Counted from the first letter of the stretch, positions 11,317 to 23,693 are shown. The stretch: 64,000 bases of DNA from Quercus robur (GCF_932294415.1 NC_065544.1:29341210-29405209); one strand, 5' to 3'. The notes: generated by a model from the letters alone, not told the origin. Program-made: numbers and translations.

Positions 11317-12091
11317 TGTAGGGACACAATTCTCAAACGGCCCAACAATGACGTTGGGCTCGCACGTGGAGGATCCCTCACAATAAGATTTGTAGAGAGT
11401 GGGCTTGAAAGGCTAGCGTTTGATCACAGGGCGTTGGCCCAAACCGGACTTTAGGGAAACTCGGATAAGAAAAGGCTTTAGCCTGGATATCCAAGCCATA
11501 CAGCTTTGTAACTGGAGGGATTGAACTCCTCGGATCATGTCCGAGGAGCACTAATGTCTTTCTCCGGTTACCCGGCGGTGGGTTTTTCGTGGTGGTGTGC
11601 ATATATTGTCCGGACATTTTCATCCTTGGAGTTTTTCCCAGGAAGTGAGATGGGATCTTTTCTAATTAGTTTATCTTTTCTTTTATACTAGCTTACGTTC
11701 GATGTCCCTCGTCCACGTGTAGGGTCAATTTTTCCAAGATTGATATTTGTCCCGTCAGTCTAATCCCGCAATTGTTGGGGATGGTTGATAAAGCTGAAGA
11801 ATACTGCTCTGTTAGGTGCAGAGTCTTATCTAGGAAGGGTAATAAGGGTAACTTTCCCGGGATATTTTAGATCTCCTCATGGATTTTTCTTATAGCTCTT
11901 TTTTACCCCTCTTCTCAAGGGAGCTTTGGGTCTGCCGAGGACTAAATTGTCCTTGGCTGCATCTCTGGACCACCTTCAGCCTTATATTTTCGAGCTTGGG
12001 CCATAATACTTGGGCCATAATCTTTTTCAGCTTGGGCCTGTGGACTTCCCATGAGCAAGCGGGTTTGGCCCATAAATTACCGGGCCCCACA
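11317..12091. mobile_element. Solo LTR, 775 bp
   Basis: Starts TGTAGGGACACAATTC and ends GGGCCCCACA, flanked by the perfect 5-bp duplication GGAAT (11312-11316 and 12092-12096). No internal retrotransposon coding sequence is present, so this is one LTR left after recombination between two. It is visibly richer in GC than its surroundings. It lies within the upstream region of PR1-a, about 1.2 kb from its start codon; the family is not the one at 23886. Confidence 0.85.
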
Positions 12092-12096
12092 GGAAT

Positions 12097-13334
12097 ACAT
12101 ATAACAAGTTATTGAAGGAGTTTCATGTTTTCCTTGTCACTTAGCTAAAAAAATAATTATTATTTATTGTATCATATTAATTATTATAATTTAATATGAT
12201 TTTATTTTTGTTCATCTAAAATCTAATATACATGCATACATACATATTATATATGGACAGTAAAATATTTTTTATTTATTTTGAGGGAAAGGACAGTAAA
12301 ATCTAATTATTCAATTTACACAAAACATTAATAGATTAAAAAGAATAAAGAATATAATAAAAATATTGAAATTTAGTAAAGTTAAATTATTTTTATACAA
12401 ATATAATACAAAAAGTTTAGAGTACTTTCGCATGTATGGCAAATGTGGTTTCTTCTGATATTGTATGTATAAGTAACTGAAAGTCTTTAATTTAATTTAC
12501 TTTACAAATAGTTAGTAAAATATGCGTACTATAAATGATATTTTATATGGACATTAAAAATAAATAAATAAATAAATAAACATAACTATTTTAATGTTAT
12601 TATATACTCCATGACAATAAAATAATTTAAATCAATATTTCTAGTTCCATGTGAATGTTACTATTTATACAAACATGTCTTTGTTCTCTCTCTCTGTCTG
12701 TGTGTGTGATGCACACATGCACATACAGATGTATTAGAATTTAAATAAAAACAGAATTACATAAATTATAATAATATGTGTAAATAAATAATTTTGTTTG
12801 TTGTTGCTCTTGAAAATGTAGCTATTTAAAAAAAAAAAAAAAGGACTTAATATATTATTAAATACTTAATTAGTTGCCTTTTAAGAATATCTTATGAAAT
12901 TTCGAACTGTGACTTGACGTAGTACTATGTTATTTCAATTTCAAAATTAAAAAGGTTTGCTACCAGCAATTGTTTCTAAAGATCCGGGTAGCGCAAAATA
13001 TATTCTTGTTTAAAGTCAAGGTCAAGAGTCAAGATTGAAATTCGAATGGAATTTCATTATATATGTAGAATTGATTATGCTTTCTTCGAATGAAATATTT
13101 TAACCAACTATTATATAGTTATTATGTCATTAGCAAATACTGTTCAAGGGTTGTTTTGGTCATTCTAGTTCCTCCAACGTTTTTCGTGTTGTGCTTTTGA
13201 ACATTGATTCTACCATTACTTCCAATGTTCATCACACCATTTTGCACACTATGTATATCCCTAATTCCCTATATATACCTCGTGCACAAACCTTATTTCT
13301 CCACCAATCACTTAAGATTTTGCTTTGCACTAAA
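12097..13334 (+). promoter_or_regulatory. PR1-a upstream region
   Basis: AT-rich DNA without coding character. The last 550 bp (from about 12780) match 19945-20550 upstream of PR1-b almost throughout. A W-box/as-1-like motif TTGACGT lies at 12914-12920; the PR1-b counterpart reads TTTACGTG, so this site is not shared. The TATA box is at 13270-13277. W-boxes (WRKY binding) and TGACG motifs (TGA factor binding) are known regulators of PR-1 genes; their use here is inference. Confidence 0.5.
13270..13277 (+). promoter_or_regulatory. TATA box of PR1-a
   Basis: TATATATA 58 bp before the start codon region, in the context 'attccctatatatacc', which is conserved in PR1-b and as a relic in PR1-d. Spacing to the ATG at 13335 leaves a short leader of about 30 bp. 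Confidence 0.7.
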
Positions 13335-13817
13335 ATGGGGTTGTGTAAGATTTCACTAGATTTTGTTTTTCTCATCGGCATAACCCTAGTCCATCTCACC
13401 CTTGCCCAAGACTCCAAAGAAGACTACCTTAATGCCCACAATGCAGCCCGTGCAGACGTGGGAGTTCCATCTCTGACTTGGGATGACACTGTAGCGGCAT
13501 ATGCACAGAACTATGCTAATCAGCGTATTGGAGATTGCAATCTTGTGCACTCCGGTGGAAAATATGGTGAAAACATTGCATGGGGCAGCGCTGACCTCTC
13601 AGGCACAGATGCAGTGAAGATGTGGGTCGACGAGAAAGCCAACTATGACTACAACTCTAACTCTTGTGTTGGTGGGGAGTGCCTGCACTATACTCAGGTG
13701 GTTTGGCGCAACTCGGTTCGTCTTGGATGTGCTAAAGTGAGGTGCAACAATGGTGGGACATTCATTGGTTGCAACTATGATCCTCCTGGCAACTACGTTG
13801 GCCAGAAACCTTACTAA
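13335..13817 (+). CDS. PR1: PR-1 type pathogenesis-related protein (PR1-a)
   Basis: A 160-residue secreted CAP-domain protein encoded without introns, as usual for PR-1. Residues 1-24 form a signal peptide ending LTLA, so the mature chain starts at Gln25. The CAP tetrad is present: His72 in LVHSGG, Glu79 in GENIAWG, Glu100 in WVDEK, and His118 in HYTQVVW. Six cysteines (68, 111, 116, 132, 137, 146) allow the three usual disulfides. The C-terminus CNYDPPGN...KPY matches the conserved CAPE1 peptide region. The ATG at 13335 is chosen because the signal peptide starts there and PR1-b and PR1-e align at the same Met; an open frame reaches 13191 but has no aligned Met. PR-1 proteins act in the apoplast, bind sterols and are induced by salicylate. 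It differs from PR1-b at about nine residues. Confidence 0.95.
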   Translation: MGLCKISLDFVFLIGITLVHLTLAQDSKEDYLNAHNAARADVGVPSLTWDDTVAAYAQNYANQRIGDCNLVHSGGKYGENIAWGSADLSGTDAVKMWVDEKANYDYNSNSCVGGECLHYTQVVWRNSVRLGCAKVRCNNGGTFIGCNYDPPGNYVGQKPY

Positions 13818-13832
13818 GGGCTATATATGTTT

Positions 13833-13838
13833 AATAAA
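13833..13838 (+). terminator. Polyadenylation signal of PR1-a
   Basis: AATAAA 16 bp after the stop codon, in a T- and A-rich 3' region. It is rather close to the stop, so a later signal may also be used. Confidence 0.5.
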
Positions 13839-13941
13839 GCATCTCTATCTATGATTTTAAAAAAGTTTAATGATAAATAAGGAATATAAATTTTTGGTTC
13901 CACTCTTAATATTCCAGTTTATGCTTCACCACCACCGCACA

Positions 13942-14230
13942 CTCTTGGTGTAATGATCACTCCACAAGTATAAGTGCTTGTGGGGTGTGAGGGGTAAAGG
14001 CTGGGGTTCAAGTCTCCAGAAGAGAGTTTCACACACATATACACTTAAATTTGGTTAGAGTAGCCAAAGACCTTGTAGCTGAATTGGCACCTCCCCATGC
14101 ACAAAGTGCTTGGGGGTCTAGGGAAGAAAGAATTTGAGTTGTGGGGTTAGCAGTATATTGTAATTATTTCTCAAAAAAAAAAAAATTAGATTAGAGTAGA
14201 ATTCTATCTTGTAAAAAAAAAAAAAACAAA
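13942..14230 (+). mobile_element. tRNA-derived SINE, family X, interrupted by another SINE
   Basis: Box A-like 'TTGGTGTAATGATCACTCC' and box B-like 'GGGTTCAAGTCTC' are followed by 'cacacatatacacttaaat'. The body is broken at 14063 by a second SINE and resumes at about 14191 with 'ttagagtagaattctatc' and a terminal A-run. It lies just 3' of PR1-a. Confidence 0.7.
14064..14190 (+). mobile_element. tRNA-derived SINE, family Z, nested in the family X copy
   Basis: Box A-like 'TTGTAGCTGAATTGGCAC', body 'cacaaagtgcttgggggtct', box B-like 'GAATTTGAGTTG', then an A-run. The 9-bp target duplication TTAGAGTAG stands at 14055-14063 and 14191-14199, so the order of insertion is clear. Confidence 0.75.
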
Positions 14231-14270
14231 AAGGACATAACAGTATATCACAATATATGGTTATGTCCTT
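14231..14270. repeat. Short perfect inverted repeat (hairpin)
   Basis: AAGGACATAAC at 14231-14241 pairs with GTTATGTCCTT at 14260-14270, with an AT-rich 18-base loop, followed by a T-run at 14281-14312. No role can be assigned. Confidence 0.6.
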
Positions 14271-14278
14271 CTTCTTCT

Positions 14279-14312
<34 letters not shown>

Positions 14313-14314
<2 letters not shown>

Positions 14315-17220
14315 GTAATTAATTATTAAAAAAATGGATTTTTTTTTTAAATATAATATACTGTAAGTGGTGAAATATAAATTAATTGGAACGAATAAAA
14401 CCAAATGTTTTTATTCATAAATAAACTATTTTAGGAGAAAAATATTTAAATAAATTATAAAGTCATCCATCTTTCACTGGGTGGCAATTCACTTACGTCT
14501 TTATGTGATTTTGAACGTAATTGCTTTTAACTTGAAGTTCTGTGGTTTATGGCTGTTTTTAAAAGTTGGATTCCAGGCGCACCATTAAGTACCTATGTAA
14601 AGGTGAACTGCTTCCATTTTATCTAGGACTTTTAAATCTCATATTTTGATACTTGAAAAGTTCTCTTCTAGTTTTTTTTATTTTATTTTATTTTTTTATT
14701 TTTTATTATTTATTTATTTATTTAAAAAAAACAGTCATAATATGCTGCTAACCCTGGAGTTTGAACCCTTTCCAACCTAAATCCTCAATTCACTTCTTGT
14801 TTTCATGGTGGTGGATGGATGGAACGTATCCGTGACCATGCATGACTTTTGCACTGGTGCACGCAGCAAGGCAAACAAGTATATTGATTTTGACCACAAT
14901 CTTTTAGATTTGGGAAAAAATAAAAAACCCATCGATATGAAAATAGCATGAACGGATCTTGTTAAACATTTACCAATTAGTTGATACTATCATGCACCCC
15001 TGAAGTGATCGGTAAATAGAAGCAAGTGATACGTTGTGTAATGTTGTGATAGCATGTGACTCGCATAGGTGACACTCGTGGTTACAGCAGAATAGAAAAA
15101 TGGAATGATTTGAGAAACAAGAATAAGCTCTACGACTTGACTCCTTTTTGGTTGTCAATCCACTTCAAGAAATTAAGAAAGAAGAGACAAGAAGAGACTA
15201 GAACAACCAAAGTTTTCATAAATTTGTAGGAGAATTTTATAAAATCATGATGCTAGCAAAAGAAGGGAAAAAAGAAATGATTTTGTATACCTTGAAGATC
15301 TTAAAAACACAAAAAAGTGTCAACTAGTTGAGTTACAATATTTTTAGCATCATAGATGAAATCTTAACACAATACTAGCCTCATGCTGAGGGATATTTTT
15401 TTGGGTTTCAGCTTCATAACAAAATGTCACAATATTTTCATAATACTCATAATAATTGTGGATCCGTGTATATTAATATTTATTTTATTTTGACCAATGA
15501 TACACCTCAACTATTGTAAAAATGTTGTGACCTTTTTTTTTGGTTATCCATTGAACAACTTATATAATAATTGGGGTGAGCCCATTGCCTATCTAATTTG
15601 GGCAGAAGAAAATAAGTACATTTGTATTGTGTCAACTTTACTAAGTCTACCATTGTGATTAGAATCCCTTACATTTATAAAGAAATTTTATATTAAAAAT
15701 TTTGAAATCTCAACTAGGAAATTTTGAAATAATTATATAGTTCATATACATGACATAAATTACATCATCAATTAGTTACGTAGATTTCATATCCTCATTA
15801 AAAAAAAAAAGAAAAAAGAAAAAAAAAAGAAAAAAAGAAAAAAAAGAGAAGTAGATTTCATATTAGGCAGTACTAATTTATATTAAATTAGGATCAAGTT
15901 ACACCAAATAATCCTACGTACACAATTTATTTACAATTTTTTTTTTAAATTATTGAAGTGATCGATTATGAGCGGTGGAGAAAAAATAGTGGATCCACGC
16001 ATGTTAGTGTTGTAAATTACTCACTTTTTACCACTTCAGTAATTGTATCATAACATTATTTAGTTACATCTAGTATAATTTCAAGCAATATTATACTACC
16101 TATTAATTTTAAACAATTTTATTGAATTATTTAGAAATTATTTTATTAAATTACTATTTTTAAAATCCCACTATTTGAATACATCTTCTCTATGTTATTA
16201 ATGTGCATGCCATAGTTTGTGCCAATAGAATATTATATATTATTTAATCCATAAACTTATATTTGATAAATTAAATATTTTTATTGATCTAAGATAATCT
16301 TAAAATTTTGCAAATATTAAAGGTAGAGGGAGAAGATGTAAATTAATGGTAAACTTATCAGAATTTGCATCAAAACAAATTATAAAATAATAATAATAAT
16401 TCCATAGACATTTGACAGTAGTGAAAAGAGATGCTAGAAAAGTAGTCAGCCGCTCCTTTTCTCAGTCGATGGTTGATTCGGCTGATCCCGTGCGTTCTCA
16501 CTTCTCACATGTCACTCCTAGTCCTAACACAAGTTTCAACCAATAATGGTTAAAAAGCTAGGTCGTTTGGACCACTCAAAGTCCAAGTATATATATATAT
16601 ATATTTTTTTTTTTTTTGAAAAGAAGTCCAAGTATATTCAAACATAATATTGGGTCATTCTTACGTAATTTGATTGGTCTATCAAAAGAAATTTATACAT
16701 TGGAAACCAAGCATGAAAAAGAGTCATGCTCCTAGATTATTCCTCCCTAATCTGATTGGTATATTAAAAGAATTTTATACTTCGAAATCAAGCATAGAGA
16801 AGATGCATCTTCTCTTCTTACTATCTGTTTCGAAATATCATAACTTTCTGAGAAAGAATGAAAGGCTAACATGGTGCCTAAAGTCACGGTGATACATATC
16901 CGTGAAATGTTTCGGGTCATCAATAAACGTTATAACTTATCCAATCTTTTTTTTTTTTTTTTTAAATAAATAAATAAAGAGTATGAAAGCAAGGAGAATG
17001 TATGTATCTATTTACGTGACTACGAACTGTTAAAAAAATGAGCTTATTAGGTTATTAGCTGAAATTGTTGACTTTTCTTTCTCTCTCAAGTTTCGATTTA
17101 TATCAAAGACGCAAATTACTGAAACAAAGGAAAAAAAAAAAAAAAGTTTAAGACATGGCTTAGTAAAATGTTGTAGGAATTACAGGCGGTGATTGGGCTC
17201 AATTCAAATTCATGCACTTC
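14313..17220. other. Non-coding spacer downstream of PR1-a
   Basis: AT-rich, no gene recognised. The part at 14440-14640 (aagtcatccatcttt, gcttcc.tttatctagga) recurs downstream of PR1-b (21385-21600) and at 49470-49600, which marks it as part of the PR-1 unit. The part at 16190-16400 (tattatatattattt, ttcataaactta-type blocks) resembles 25160-25400. An A-rich low-complexity run lies at 15800-15848. Confidence 0.5.
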
Positions 17221-18395
17221 AGATTTCTGACTAAACTAGTGCAAGAAGTTTTTTATTCAAGAATGACGCCTTCTGTGTTTTTATTGATATTTAAAATAAA
17301 ATTTTCCAAATTCATCGTGATATGACTTAAAATCTGCCTAAGGCTACTGTGTAATGTGTATATGTGAATTTTCTATTCATTTCCCTTTTAACAAAAATTG
17401 AAAAACTCCAAAATAGAGAGAGAGGAAAAAAAAAAAAAAAAAAAGCCCTCTCTTTCTAGAGGATTCACAGCATGTCAAGCCATGGTAAGGTTATTTGCTT
17501 CGCATCAAATTAAACATCATGCTTCACTTTCCTCTGAAAGCTCCAAAATGGAAAAAATACTAAGAAAATCTCCAAAATGATAGAATACTGGTAAAATCTT
17601 TAAAATTACCAAAATACCCTTACAAAATTGAAAATGACTAAAATGCCCCCTAACTTTTGTGGGATATAATCATTCTCACACTTAATTTGATGATTTATAT
17701 ATTAATTTGTGCAATTATGAGAAGTCAATTAAAAGTGGTACAAGTTAGCAAATTATGAAATTAGATGACGAGGAAAATAAAATCTATTTTTAATTGTTTG
17801 ATGTCACCACATCCACATGGCTGGGTCCTAAAATCATGGTCATTGTGTTTCCCGTGATTGGTGGCTAGCTTGGATAACTGCCTAACGGAAAAGCATGTGC
17901 TTTTCTAGATGAGCTTTTTTTTTAGATGAACCTTATATTGTTCAAAATAGAAAAGTAAAACAAATGATTATTATTGGTAGATAAATTTAAAATTAAAAGC
18001 ACTGGGATTGACCCAAATACAAAACGACAACGAAGATATCCCAAGTATTACTTTATTAGCATAAGAAGTTATTTATGGCTGCATAACCATTATGATTTTA
18101 TTGGTGGAAGAGTCCAAGGTTACTGCCTATGATGAAGTTTCTCAAACAAATTTGTCCCGGTGGTCATGATTAATTTACTGGAAATTGAATATTCATTATT
18201 AATTTATTATAACCTGCCTAACACAGTAATATATACATACATATATATATATATATATATTATTTATTTTTCGTTTAAACCCCTCTAAACCACAAATTTG
18301 AATATCTAATTATAATTTTTTTAAGCCCAACTTATATAAGCGTGAATATGACTTTCTTAATAACCTATCATTACAAATAAAGTTATAATTAATTT

Positions 18396-18603
18396 GAAAA
18401 ATGTTATGTACACAACATTTTTATAATATTTTCATAACAAATCTTAATTAGAAAGTTGTTATTGGCTAATTGTATTAGGAAAATTTCAGCGGTGGTTTCA
18501 AATTAGAATCAATAACAACTTACCATCTAAGATTTGTTTTGAAAGTAATGTGAAAATCTTGTAGACATGACACTTGTGAAAATGTTGGGACATAACACTT
18601 CTC
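18396..18603. mobile_element. Mutator-like MITE, 208 bp
   Basis: Inverted ends (GAAAAATGTTATGT and, read backwards from the right, GAGAAGTGTTATGT) with further internal pairing ('acaaatctta', 'agttgttattg'). The 9-bp target duplication AATTAATTT is perfect (18387-18395 and 18604-18612). A damaged relative lies at about 47190-47564. Confidence 0.8.
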
Positions 18604-20488
18604 AATTAATTTATACTTTTGAATGAATATATAAGTGGAGTGGCTGAATTTGAATGTGCTTTTAATTTGTTATTTGTTAAGTGGGGACTAGGGAGCACGT
18701 GCCATTCAGTCTGTGGGTAGTAAATATTAACTTTAAAAGACAATTAAACAATTAGATAGAGGGCGATTCTAAAATAATAAAAAAAATTTAAAAAACAAAA
18801 AAATAGACAAGGGGCATGGGACAGGAGAGTGACTAAGTGAAGAAAAAAGCAAATGTTGACATATATAACAAAAATTTTCCTAATACAATTAAAAAGACTA
18901 ATAGTTATCATTTTTTATTTTATTTTTGTTATAATCTTATCAAAGTTGTGTTAAATTGTTAAATAAAATAATTGTAAAAGAGTATAGAAACTGATAAATA
19001 AAAGTATTATAAATAGTAATAATTAAAATTCACTTAACACAATAATTAATATGTTTATTGAATTTAGAAACAATAGATGATTTTCAATATTTATTCTCAG
19101 CAACAATAATTAATATGTTCATTGAATTTATGAACAATATGGCAACTGAATTTATAATTTATCTATTATTCTTTTGTTAGTATTATAGACAAATTTGTAA
19201 TATGAAAATCATGTAGAGTGTAAGATTTATCTTCTGTCCAAAATACACTTTTTTACTGAACCCCTAGAAAAAATTCCCAGAGCCATGGTTGTTTATGACC
19301 AATACACTAATTGTTTTTTGTGTAGGCGAATATTAAACTTTAAATCTCTTATTCAATGACAAATGACTTTACCGAATAAATTAATTGAAATCCACTCCTA
19401 ATCATGGGAGGGTATCTTTGAAGCTTTGTCAAAATCCCTAATCATGGGAGGGTATCTTTTCCCTATCTAGTAGACTAGTACCAAGCAATGTTATAAAACC
19501 TGAACCATGCACTGAGAATTTGTTTACAGCAGACTCGGCTCATTTTCTGCAACAAAATGCACTGTTATTTCCTTGTAATTATTAGACAGACTTCCTAGGT
19601 AAGATTTTATGCAGGTCAAAAAGTATGACAAGTTATGACTCTATGAGGAAATAACCAGTAAATGCATTGATTTTGCTCCAATATATCACAAAACATATAT
19701 TTTAACGCTCATTTTAAAAATCATATACCTTGACAAACATTAATCAATATCCTTTGGAGTTGAGAGTTTTTTGTCAAAAGTTTTTTAGTTCAACTAGTTA
19801 CATCTTTTGTTATATTCAATAGAAATATTTAAGATTGAAATTCCCCTAATTCCAATCATCAAGGTATCAAAAAAGAAAAAGAAAAAAAAGAGAGAGTAAT
19901 ATATTAAAAAAGAAACGAGTAAGTTTTTTGGTAAACTTAGACTGTAAATAATTTTGTTTGTTGATGGTCTTGAAAATGTAGCAAAAGTCTTTTAAAAAAT
20001 AATGGAAGTAATATATTAAATACATAATCAGTTGCCTTTTAAGAATAATATCTTATGACTTTACGTGATGCTATGTTATTTCAATTTGAAAATTAAAATG
20101 TTTGCTACCACCATTTGTTTCTAGTCTCTAGAGAGTTGGGCAGCCCAAAGTGTATTCTTGTTTATAGCCAAGGTCAAGAATCAAGACTGAAATTCGAATG
20201 GTATTTCATTATCTACGTAGAAGTCATTATGCTTTCGTTCTTCTTCTCAAAAAAAAAAAAATAATAATAATAAATAAATAAATAAATTATGCTTTCTTCA
20301 AATGAAATATTTCAACTGAAAGTAATTTCGATAACAAACGAATTATAGTTATTCCGTCACTAGCAAATACTATTCTAGACTTCTAGTTCCTCTTAATGTT
20401 TTCCACATTGTGCTTTTGAACATTCAACCATTATTACTTCCAATGTTCATTACACCATTTTTCACGCTACGTATATCCCTAATTCCCT

Positions 20489-20496
20489 ATATATAC
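20489..20496 (+). promoter_or_regulatory. TATA box of PR1-b
   Basis: TATATATA in the same context as in PR1-a, 57 bp before the start codon region. The leader 'cttatttctccaccaatcac' is also shared. Confidence 0.7.
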
Positions 20497-20552
20497 CTCA
20501 TGCACATACCTTATTTCTCCACCAATCACTTAAGATTTTGCTTTGCACTAAA

Positions 20553-21035
20553 ATGGGGTTGTGTAAGATTTCACTAGCTTTTGTTTTTCTCATGGGCTTA
20601 ACCCTAGTCCATCTCACCCTTGCCCAAGACTCCAAAGAAGACTACCTTAATGCCCACAATGCAGCCCGTGCAGACGTGGGAGTTCCATCTCTGACTTGGG
20701 ATGACACTGTAGCGGCATATGCACAGAACTATGCTAATCAGCGTATTGGAGATTGCAATCTTGTGCACTCCGGTGGAAAATATGGTGAAAATATTGCATG
20801 GGGCAGCGCTGAGCTCTCAGGCACAGATGCGGTGAAGATGTGGGTCGACGAGAAAGCCAACTATGACTACAACTCTAACTCTTGTGTTGGTGGGGAGTGC
20901 CTGCACTATACTCAGGTGGTTTGGCGCAACTCGGTTCGTCTTGGATGTGCTAAAGTGAGGTGCAACAGTGGTGGGACATTCATTGGTTGCAACTATGATC
21001 CTCCTGGCAACTACAATAACGAGCGGCCTTACTAA
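20553..21035 (+). CDS. PR1: PR-1 type pathogenesis-related protein (PR1-b)
   Basis: 160 residues, single exon, the closest paralogue of PR1-a. The differences I count are three in the signal peptide, two in the body (SAEL for SADL, CNSGG for CNNGG) and four in the last seven residues (NNER for VGQK). The CAP residues His72, Glu79, Glu100 and His118 and the six cysteines are identical. The C-terminal CAPE-type peptide is kept, ending RPY. Changes are thus concentrated in the signal peptide and in the released peptide, not in the fold. The ATG at 20553 heads the signal peptide. Polyadenylation signals of AATAAA type follow at about 21118. Secreted apoplastic defence protein by family knowledge. 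Confidence 0.95.
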   Translation: MGLCKISLAFVFLMGLTLVHLTLAQDSKEDYLNAHNAARADVGVPSLTWDDTVAAYAQNYANQRIGDCNLVHSGGKYGENIAWGSAELSGTDAVKMWVDEKANYDYNSNSCVGGECLHYTQVVWRNSVRLGCAKVRCNSGGTFIGCNYDPPGNYNNERPY

Positions 21036-21733
21036 GAGCTATATGTTTTACTACCTATATAGCTGCTACTACAAGCATCTCCATCCATTACCTAAAAGTG
21101 CTTAATGATAATTAAATAATAAAAACCTTCTATCATATTGTTAATGTTTCAATATATTCTCAACGTTCATTGTCTCTGTTCCATAAAAAGTAATCAGGTC
21201 CCCTTTTTATTTTTTTTTTTTTAGATATAAGATATAACATAATCAAAATTGAAAACGGGAAAAGAATCATACACTTTGCACTTGATATAACGCAGTTTGT
21301 AGACTATAGATTAAAACACTAAGAGTGGAAGAAAGTATTTTTATTCATACTTATGCTATATTTTAGGAGAAAAGGGATAAAATGAATTACAAAGTCATCC
21401 ATCTTTTGATTCTCAAAAAAAAAAAAAAAAAAAACAAAAAGCCATCCATCTTTTGTTGGTGGAAATTCATCTTATTTGCAAATTGGGGTATAATTGGAGA
21501 CATTTTTATTTTTTTATGGAGAATGAATTTAAACAAAGATCAAATGCTTCCTGGATAAAGACTTTTACTCTTGTAATTTGATACTTGTAAATTGATTTTT
21601 CTAGTAAATGAAATGAGACCTTGGTTGGGACAACGAAGATTTCTCACGGCAGGGGATATATATAAATACCACCCACCAAATTTGTCTTTGTGGTCATGGT
21701 TTACTTGTAATGCATCCTTATTTTTAATCGTTT
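21036..21733. other. Downstream block of PR1-b and start of unit 3
   Basis: Contains 3' UTR-like sequence, a T-run and an A-run. From about 21540 it contains blocks found in all units (gcttcctggataaagact, gacaacgaagatttctcac, ggtcatggttta). It is then cut by the LTR at 21734; the unit continues at 23694. Confidence 0.5.
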
Positions 21734-23693
21734 TGTTGAGATCCAAAATTTCACAAGAAAACCTATTCCATGAAAAGTAAAGAAGGCCCAATTCGTGCAG
21801 CAAGAAGAATCAACATCAAGACCCTATGTATGTTCAGATTTCCAGCAAAAAGGCCATTAAAAATCCAGCAAAATCCAGTGAAAGAACTGGGCTGGGATAC
21901 GTAGAGGCTCAAGATCCTCGGGACGTGCAGCACAGCTAAAGTGGGATTGAGACAGCTTAAAAGAGGTACCACGAAATACAAGAAACAAAGAACAGATATG
22001 TCTTTCTCAAGCACCCAGTGGTGCAGTAAAGAACAAGAAAACTTGGAAAGTGACAATTCATGAACAAAAGGCTGGTACCTTGGGAAATCCAGAATGAAGA
22101 ACTATAAGGGGAAGTGGTTGGGAAAACCTTCAACCCAGTAGGAATGAATTCCACTCACTTGGGAAAAATGACAACAAGTAGGACATCCAAAAAGCTGAGT
22201 CTAAAAGGTAAAAAGCCTTGAAAGAAGAGAGGGTGAATGTTAGCTCTCCAAGGACACCCCGGAATGGAAAGTCAGTAAGTGTCTTTTAGGAAAACAGGAA
22301 TAAAAGAAGAAAATTATGAGAAACAGAGAAAGAATCAGCTATCAGAATGGTTGGCCTAACAGGGGCTCTGGTACCTAGGGAGGCAAAAGGGGGGGGGGGG
22401 GGAAATCAGTGGTACCCTAAATCCTAAAATGATACTATAAAAGGGGAAGGCAGCCAACATTGAAAGGGGATTCAGTAATAGTGAATCAGAATAAGAATCA
22501 TTGAGAAAACTATGTTAAAACTCAAAGAAAGAAAACAGCATCTGGTATCCCAGAAACAGCCACTATAGAACATACTTAGATTCAAACTTTGCAAGTCTTA
22601 GAGGCTTAGATAGCCATCTAAGTCTGTAATTTTTGAACTTACTTGGACCTTGTAACACATCTTAGTGAGCATATTGTAATCCATAATTAAGAAAAATAAT
22701 GAAATATTTCATAGTGATTAGAGGATCCTTAATAGTTATTTCGTGAGTTTCTTTATTACATTGTTTTCCTTTGCTGCTTTCTTACTATTCAATACATATA
22801 TTCTAGCTTGCTAGTTTTCCTTTTATTCAGCCAAAAGCTAAGTCCTTTTACCAGGGTCCTCACTTCAACTTGGGCCTTGGACACACTTAGCCTCCAAAGA
22901 AACATATGCCAAAACATGCACATATTAGATATCACTCTTTCCCACAAAAATCCTTCTCACCTAACTATCTTGGAAGACAATGCCTAAGCAAAGCCACTTG
23001 GACTTGAGTTCTCAATCCCACAAGTCTTGTGCAAAGACACTAAATCTGTGAGAATTAGGGCCAGAATCCTCTTGACTGAATCATTCTCATGAAATTCATT
23101 TGTATATGTATTAAAATGTATATCCTAATCTAAGAAACTAATAATTATTTGAAGATATGTGTATTGTATAGTGTGTTTTTTATGCAGGACCTATAGAGGT
23201 AAAGGGAAAGGACAAAACTCTATTGCATAATAAGCATATAGAAAGATCATATAGTTCAGAAAATCAGCATTCTGGGTTCTTATAGGCCTAGTATGCCCCG
23301 AGATCCCACGACAGTATGCCCGGGGTACCAAATGAAGGAACTCCTTTAAATGTTTATACAATAAAAAATAAGCCTTAAATATTCTATTTCAATCTCTTTC
23401 TCATTGTGAATATTATGAATATTTATTTTACTTATTTTGTAAGAGTAAAGGATCATTTTATGACACTAAAACACGTATAATGGTATTTTGTATTACTTAG
23501 GAGGAATCGCATTTTAGTCTTAAGGAGTTTTATGTGACTTGCACACAACTTGGTTTGTAATCAGCCCCATTTAGCTATAGTGAACCAAGCCCAGTCCACC
23601 AAAACAACAAGTAAAGGGCCCAAGATCCTTGTTAAAGGGCCCAGGATCCTTATTTCTACTTGGGCCTGGGTACTATCCAAAAGGACCCGCACA
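21734..23693 (+). mobile_element. LTR of the TGTTGAG family, plus orientation, 1.96 kb
   Basis: Starts TGTTGAGATCCAAAATTTC and ends GGACCCGCACA. A TATA box lies at 22435 (actataaaaggggaagg), and downstream blocks (cttagtgagc, aacttacttgg) are the inverse of those in the LTRs at 23886 and 29063, so it is the same family in opposite orientation. It is about 0.7 kb longer because of extra sequence at about 22850-23500. The flanks CGTTT and TGTTC match at only three of five positions, so the target duplication is decayed or the end is misplaced. No internal coding region: probably an old solo LTR. Confidence 0.65.

Larger units (their letters stand above)
17225..20552. repeat. Upstream block of PR-1 unit 2 (duplicate of unit 1)
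   Basis: Carries, in order, the blocks listed for 6190-9800, then 19945-20550, which match 12780-13330 up to the start codon. It lacks the PIF-like MITE, the solo LTR and the local tandem duplication of unit 1, but has its own MITE at 18396. The TATA box is at 20489-20496. Confidence 0.75.

Noticed and set aside
13191-13334. Upstream extension of the PR1-a frame by 48 residues
   Set aside because: It runs through the TATA box and leader, begins at a non-ATG codon, and has no counterpart in PR1-b or PR1-e.
13942-14190. Box A and box B motifs suggesting tRNA genes
   Set aside because: No cloverleaf or acceptor stem; the segments recur with A-tails and target duplications, so they are SINEs.
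21763-22154. Overlapping minus-strand frames
   Set aside because: They lie within the plus-oriented LTR and have no recognisable domain or consistent composition.
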